Made by a program: the position numbers and the translations under genes
Assembly (NCBI GenBank): GCA_036824465.1
Contig: DAITAC010000023.1
Coordinates: 1 to 45,691, forward strand
Direction of reading: 5' to 3'
DNA length: 45,691 nt
DNA from: JAKOQB01 sp036824465
GTDB lineage: Bacteria; Pseudomonadota; Gammaproteobacteria; Burkholderiales; Burkholderiaceae_F
Shown here: one piece after another, positions 43,011 to 45,691 of the stretch
Numbering within the stretch: position 1 is the stretch's first letter
Layout of the letters: every line of letters begins with the position of its first letter
The notes under the pieces: model-generated
Seen by the model: the letters and a program-made list of their open reading frames with translations, nothing else
Told to the model about the DNA's origin: nothing
The model's database searches: none

Positions 43011-44204
43011 ATGAAATCCAAGTTATTCCGCAAGCTTGCTGGCGCGACAGCTGTCGCGGCGGCATTTGCATTCGCGAGTGCTGCGCAGGCACAGGGATCC
43101 GGCCTGCTGGTCTGGATCAATGGTGACAAGGGCTACAACGGCCTGCAGAAAGTGGGCGATGAGTTCGCCAAGAAGTCCGGGGTCAAGGTCACGGTCGAGC
43201 ACCCGGAAGATGCACCGGGCAAGTTCCAGCAGGCAGCTGCGGCCGGCAAAGGGCCGGATGTGTGGTGCTGGCCGCATGACCGGCTTGGCGAGTGGGCACA
43301 GTCGGGCCTGGTCGTTCCGATCAGTCCGTCGAAGAAGGTCAAGGACGAAATCGAGCCCACCGCATGGAATGCGTTTACGTACCAGGGCAAGGTATGGGGC
43401 TATCCGCTGTCGGTCGAGGCGATTGGCCTCGTCTACAACAAGGCACTGGTGAAGACGCCGCCGAAGAGTTTTGACGACGTGGTCAAGCTCGACAAGGAAC
43501 TGTCCGCCAAGGGCAAGAAGGCGATTCTCTGGGACTACAACAACACGTACTTCACGTGGCCGATCCTGGCGGCGGGTGGCGGATATGTATTTGCGAAGGA
43601 CGCCAAGGGCAATCTCGATCCCGCCAAGGTCGGCGTGAATTCGCCGGGCGCGCTCAAAGGCGGGGAATTGCTCGCCAGCCTGATCAAGACCGGCGTGATG
43701 CCCAAGGGGTCGGGTTACGCCGAAATGGAAGCCGGGTTCAACAAGGGCGACGTTGCGATGATGATCACCGGCCCGTGGGCGTGGGACAACATCAAGAAGA
43801 GCAATATCGACTTCGGCGTGGCGCCGATTCCCGATGTCGCGGGCAAGCCGTCCAAGCCCTTCGTCGGCGTGCTCGGCTGCATGATCTCCGGGCCAAGCAA
43901 GCAGAAGGACGTGGCCAAGGAGTTCCTCGAGAACCATGTACTGCGCGTCGAGGGCCTGAAGATGATCAATGCCGACGTTCCGCTCGGCACGCCGGCCAAC
44001 AAGGCGTTCTTCAAGGAACTGTCGGAGAACGCCAACATCAAGGCCACGATGGAAAACGCCCGCCGCGGCGAGCCAATGCCGAATATTCCCGAAATGGGCA
44101 AGTTCTGGTCGTCGATGGCCTCCGCGCTGGAGAACATCAGCAATGGTCGCCAGTCGCCGAAGGAGGCGCTGGATGCGGCGGCGGCACGGATGACGGGCAA
44201 GTGA
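43011..44204 (+). CDS. malE: Maltose/maltodextrin-binding protein
   Basis: The protein has 397 residues, almost the size of E. coli MalE (396). The signal peptide (AGATAVAAAFAFASAAQAQ) is followed by LVWINGDKGYNGLQKVGDEF and KVTVEHPEDAPGKF, which closely match MalE, and the later phrases HDRLGEWAQSGL and MMITGPWAWDNI are also characteristic. It binds maltose and maltodextrins in the periplasm and delivers them to MalFGK. AAAGGAG lies just upstream of the ATG. A strong stem-loop begins 1 base after the stop. Confidence 0.96.
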   Translation: MKSKLFRKLAGATAVAAAFAFASAAQAQGSGLLVWINGDKGYNGLQKVGDEFAKKSGVKVTVEHPEDAPGKFQQAAAAGKGPDVWCWPHDRLGEWAQSGLVVPISPSKKVKDEIEPTAWNAFTYQGKVWGYPLSVEAIGLVYNKALVKTPPKSFDDVVKLDKELSAKGKKAILWDYNNTYFTWPILAAGGGYVFAKDAKGNLDPAKVGVNSPGALKGGELLASLIKTGVMPKGSGYAEMEAGFNKGDVAMMITGPWAWDNIKKSNIDFGVAPIPDVAGKPSKPFVGVLGCMISGPSKQKDVAKEFLENHVLRVEGLKMINADVPLGTPANKAFFKELSENANIKATMENARRGEPMPNIPEMGKFWSSMASALENISNGRQSPKEALDAAAARMTGK

Positions 44205-44205
44205 T

Positions 44206-44237
44206 GTTATTCCGGACGGCGCTGCCGCCGGAATAAC
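44206..44237 (+). other. Stem-loop between malE and malF
   Basis: GTTATTCCGG (44206-44215) pairs perfectly with CCGGAATAAC (44228-44237). The stem continues as CGGC/GCCG around a GCT loop after one bulged A. It begins directly after the malE stop and lacks a T run. The position equals that of the repeat element between malE and malF in E. coli, which stabilises the malE message and lowers downstream expression; the same effect is inferred here. The rest of the 192-base gap has no gene. Confidence 0.8.
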
Positions 44238-44396
44238 TGCGCGCATCGGAGCGGACACGGGGTTCGCCGTGCTGCTCAATGCGCGCGGCGCACTGGCTTT
44301 CAAGTGCGCTTTGGGATGGTTTGCTCGCGGCCGCCACGAGTTGCTGCGCTATCCCAAAGAAGAAGACGACACGCGCCCTGCGCGCGCGAGGAGACC

Positions 44397-45691
44397 ATGG
44401 GGCAGACTGACTGGGGACGCATCCTCAAGTGGCCGGTGACAATCGTCACCGCGCTCGCCTGCCTCTACGTCATCTGGGGCATCTACCTGTCGGGGCAGCC
44501 GCTGTGGGCTTTGCTGGTGCTGGCGCTGGTTGGGCTTGCCTTCTACATCTACCTGACCAACGTTGCATTCGCCTATCGCTATCTGTTTCCGGGCCTGGCC
44601 GGCATGGCGGTGTTCGTCGTTTTTCCGATCCTGTACACGGTGCAGATCGGCTTCACCAACTACTCATCGACCAATCTGCTGGCGTTCGAGCGTGCGACTG
44701 CGTATCTGCTTGAGCAGACCCAGGCGGGCGAAGGGCAGCTGTACACGTTCACCGTGCATCGCGATGGGACGGAATTCCGTCTGCGTTTCGTGCCCAAGGG
44801 CGAGGACGAGGAAGACGATCCGGACAAGAAGGCACAGGTCGAAGCGAACACCTATCTGACGCCCTCGCTGGCGTTGATCGCGCCGACGCCGCCGGAGGAG
44901 ATCAAGGCGGTTCGGCTGAAGGACGCGAGCTTCCAGCTGAACGAGCCGCTGCCGCTGTCGGACGTCATCAAGCGTCGCGACGTGCTGTCCAAGCTTCGAA
45001 TCCGGCTGCCGGACGGGGCGCTGGTCGTCTACGCGGGCGTGCGCGAGTTCGGCCCGATCGATCATGTTTACAAAAAGACCGGCGACGAGGAGCTGACGCT
45101 GACGAAGACCGGCATGGCCTACAAGGCCAACCACGCTACCGGCTTCTACGAAAACGCGCAGGGCGAGCGTCTGCAGCCGGGGTTCAAGGTTGGCATCGGC
45201 ATCGGCAACTACGCCCGGATGATCAACGACCCGGAATTCCGCGGCCCGTTCTTCAAGATCTTCCTGTGGACGGTGACGTTCGCCGCGCTGACAGTGCTGT
45301 TCACACTCGCCGTGGGTTGCACGCTGGCCGTGGTGCTCAACTGGGAGGCGCTGCGTTTCCGCGCCGCCTACCGCACGCTGCTGTTCCTGCCGTATGCGGT
45401 GCCGGGCTTCATCTCGATCCTGGTCTTCAAGGGCTTGTTCAACCAGAACCTGGGCGAGATCAACCTTGCGCTGAACGCGCTGTTTGGCATCAAACCGTCG
45501 TGGTTCGCCGATCCGTTTCTTGCCAAGTGCATGATCCTGATTGTCAACACCTGGCTCGGTTATCCATACATCATGGTGTTATGCACGGGACTGATCAAGG
45601 CCATCCCGGGCGATCTGTACGAAGCCTCCGCAATCGCCGGTGCAAAGCCGCTGACCAACTTCTTCAGGATCACGGCGCCGCTGATCATCAA
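44397..45691 (+). CDS. malF: Maltose ABC transporter permease MalF (3' end beyond window)
   Basis: The frame is open from ATG 44397 (GAGGAG upstream) to the window end, 431 complete codons. It has helices near 12-31, 34-54 and 63-83, then a periplasmic insert of about 190 residues (about 95-280) with an acidic stretch GEDEEDDPDKK, equivalent to the P2 loop of MalF but of different sequence. More helices follow near 287-310 and 324-345. The coupling loop LYEASAIAGAKPLTNFF is present near the end. With MalG, presumably encoded beyond the window, it forms the maltodextrin channel. Confidence 0.93.
   Translation, partial: MGQTDWGRILKWPVTIVTALACLYVIWGIYLSGQPLWALLVLALVGLAFYIYLTNVAFAYRYLFPGLAGMAVFVVFPILYTVQIGFTNYSSTNLLAFERATAYLLEQTQAGEGQLYTFTVHRDGTEFRLRFVPKGEDEEDDPDKKAQVEANTYLTPSLALIAPTPPEEIKAVRLKDASFQLNEPLPLSDVIKRRDVLSKLRIRLPDGALVVYAGVREFGPIDHVYKKTGDEELTLTKTGMAYKANHATGFYENAQGERLQPGFKVGIGIGNYARMINDPEFRGPFFKIFLWTVTFAALTVLFTLAVGCTLAVVLNWEALRFRAAYRTLLFLPYAVPGFISILVFKGLFNQNLGEINLALNALFGIKPSWFADPFLAKCMILIVNTWLGYPYIMVLCTGLIKAIPGDLYEASAIAGAKPLTNFFRITAPLII

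Overview
This G+C-rich window is densely packed with genes and probably comes from a betaproteobacterium. That assignment is inferred from the combination of a System II cytochrome c maturation pair (ResB/ResC), CcmC/CcmD-like genes, a GtsABCD-type glucose transporter, Pgm-GlgC-GlgA and an enterobacterial-style MalE/MalF/MalK. No rRNA, tRNA, CRISPR array or insertion sequence was seen. The window cuts a cytochrome gene at its left edge and malF at its right edge.

Region A (1-12563, + strand) is one tightly coupled operon in which most genes overlap by a few bases. It encodes a truncated c-type cytochrome, a pentaheme protein (two c5-like domains fused to a c7-like triheme domain), two paralogous exported helical proteins without heme sites, two small triheme proteins, two NHL-type beta-propeller lipoproteins and an 11-heme cytochrome. 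These are followed by ResB, ResC and a large membrane protein that looks like a degenerate heme-copper-oxidase subunit I carrying a C-terminal TPR domain. At least 23 CxxCH heme sites are visible in this operon. The simplest reading is a periplasmic or extracellular electron-transfer system supplied with its own heme-ligation machinery.

Region B (12798-22031) starts with a near-consensus sigma-54 promoter in front of ccmC-like and ccmD-like genes. It continues with a Tll0287-like heme protein and a convergent Sel1 gene. A second coupled operon follows: a membrane histidine kinase, an NtrC-type sigma-54 activator, a Sel1-repeat protein, a monoheme cytochrome c, two stand-alone Reg_prop beta-propellers and a small exported protein. 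The activator and the sigma-54 site make a plausible regulatory circuit for the cytochrome locus.

Region C (22267-23364, - strand) holds a VTT/YqaA-like membrane protein and a DUF4124 protein.

Region D (23446-45691) is a carbohydrate-storage locus with three transcription units. The leftward gtsABCD-pgm-glgC-glgA unit takes up glucose and converts glucose phosphate to glycogen. The leftward glgP-glgB-glgX-malQ-SHOCT unit branches, debranches and mobilises glycogen and maltodextrin. The rightward malK-malE-malF unit imports maltodextrins. A 13-bp palindrome, GTAGYAWTRCTAC, occurs twice at the gts promoter and once, plus a degenerate copy, in the glgP/malK divergent promoter region, so one unidentified repressor-type regulator probably controls all three. 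Strong stem-loops lie directly after both substrate-binding-protein genes.
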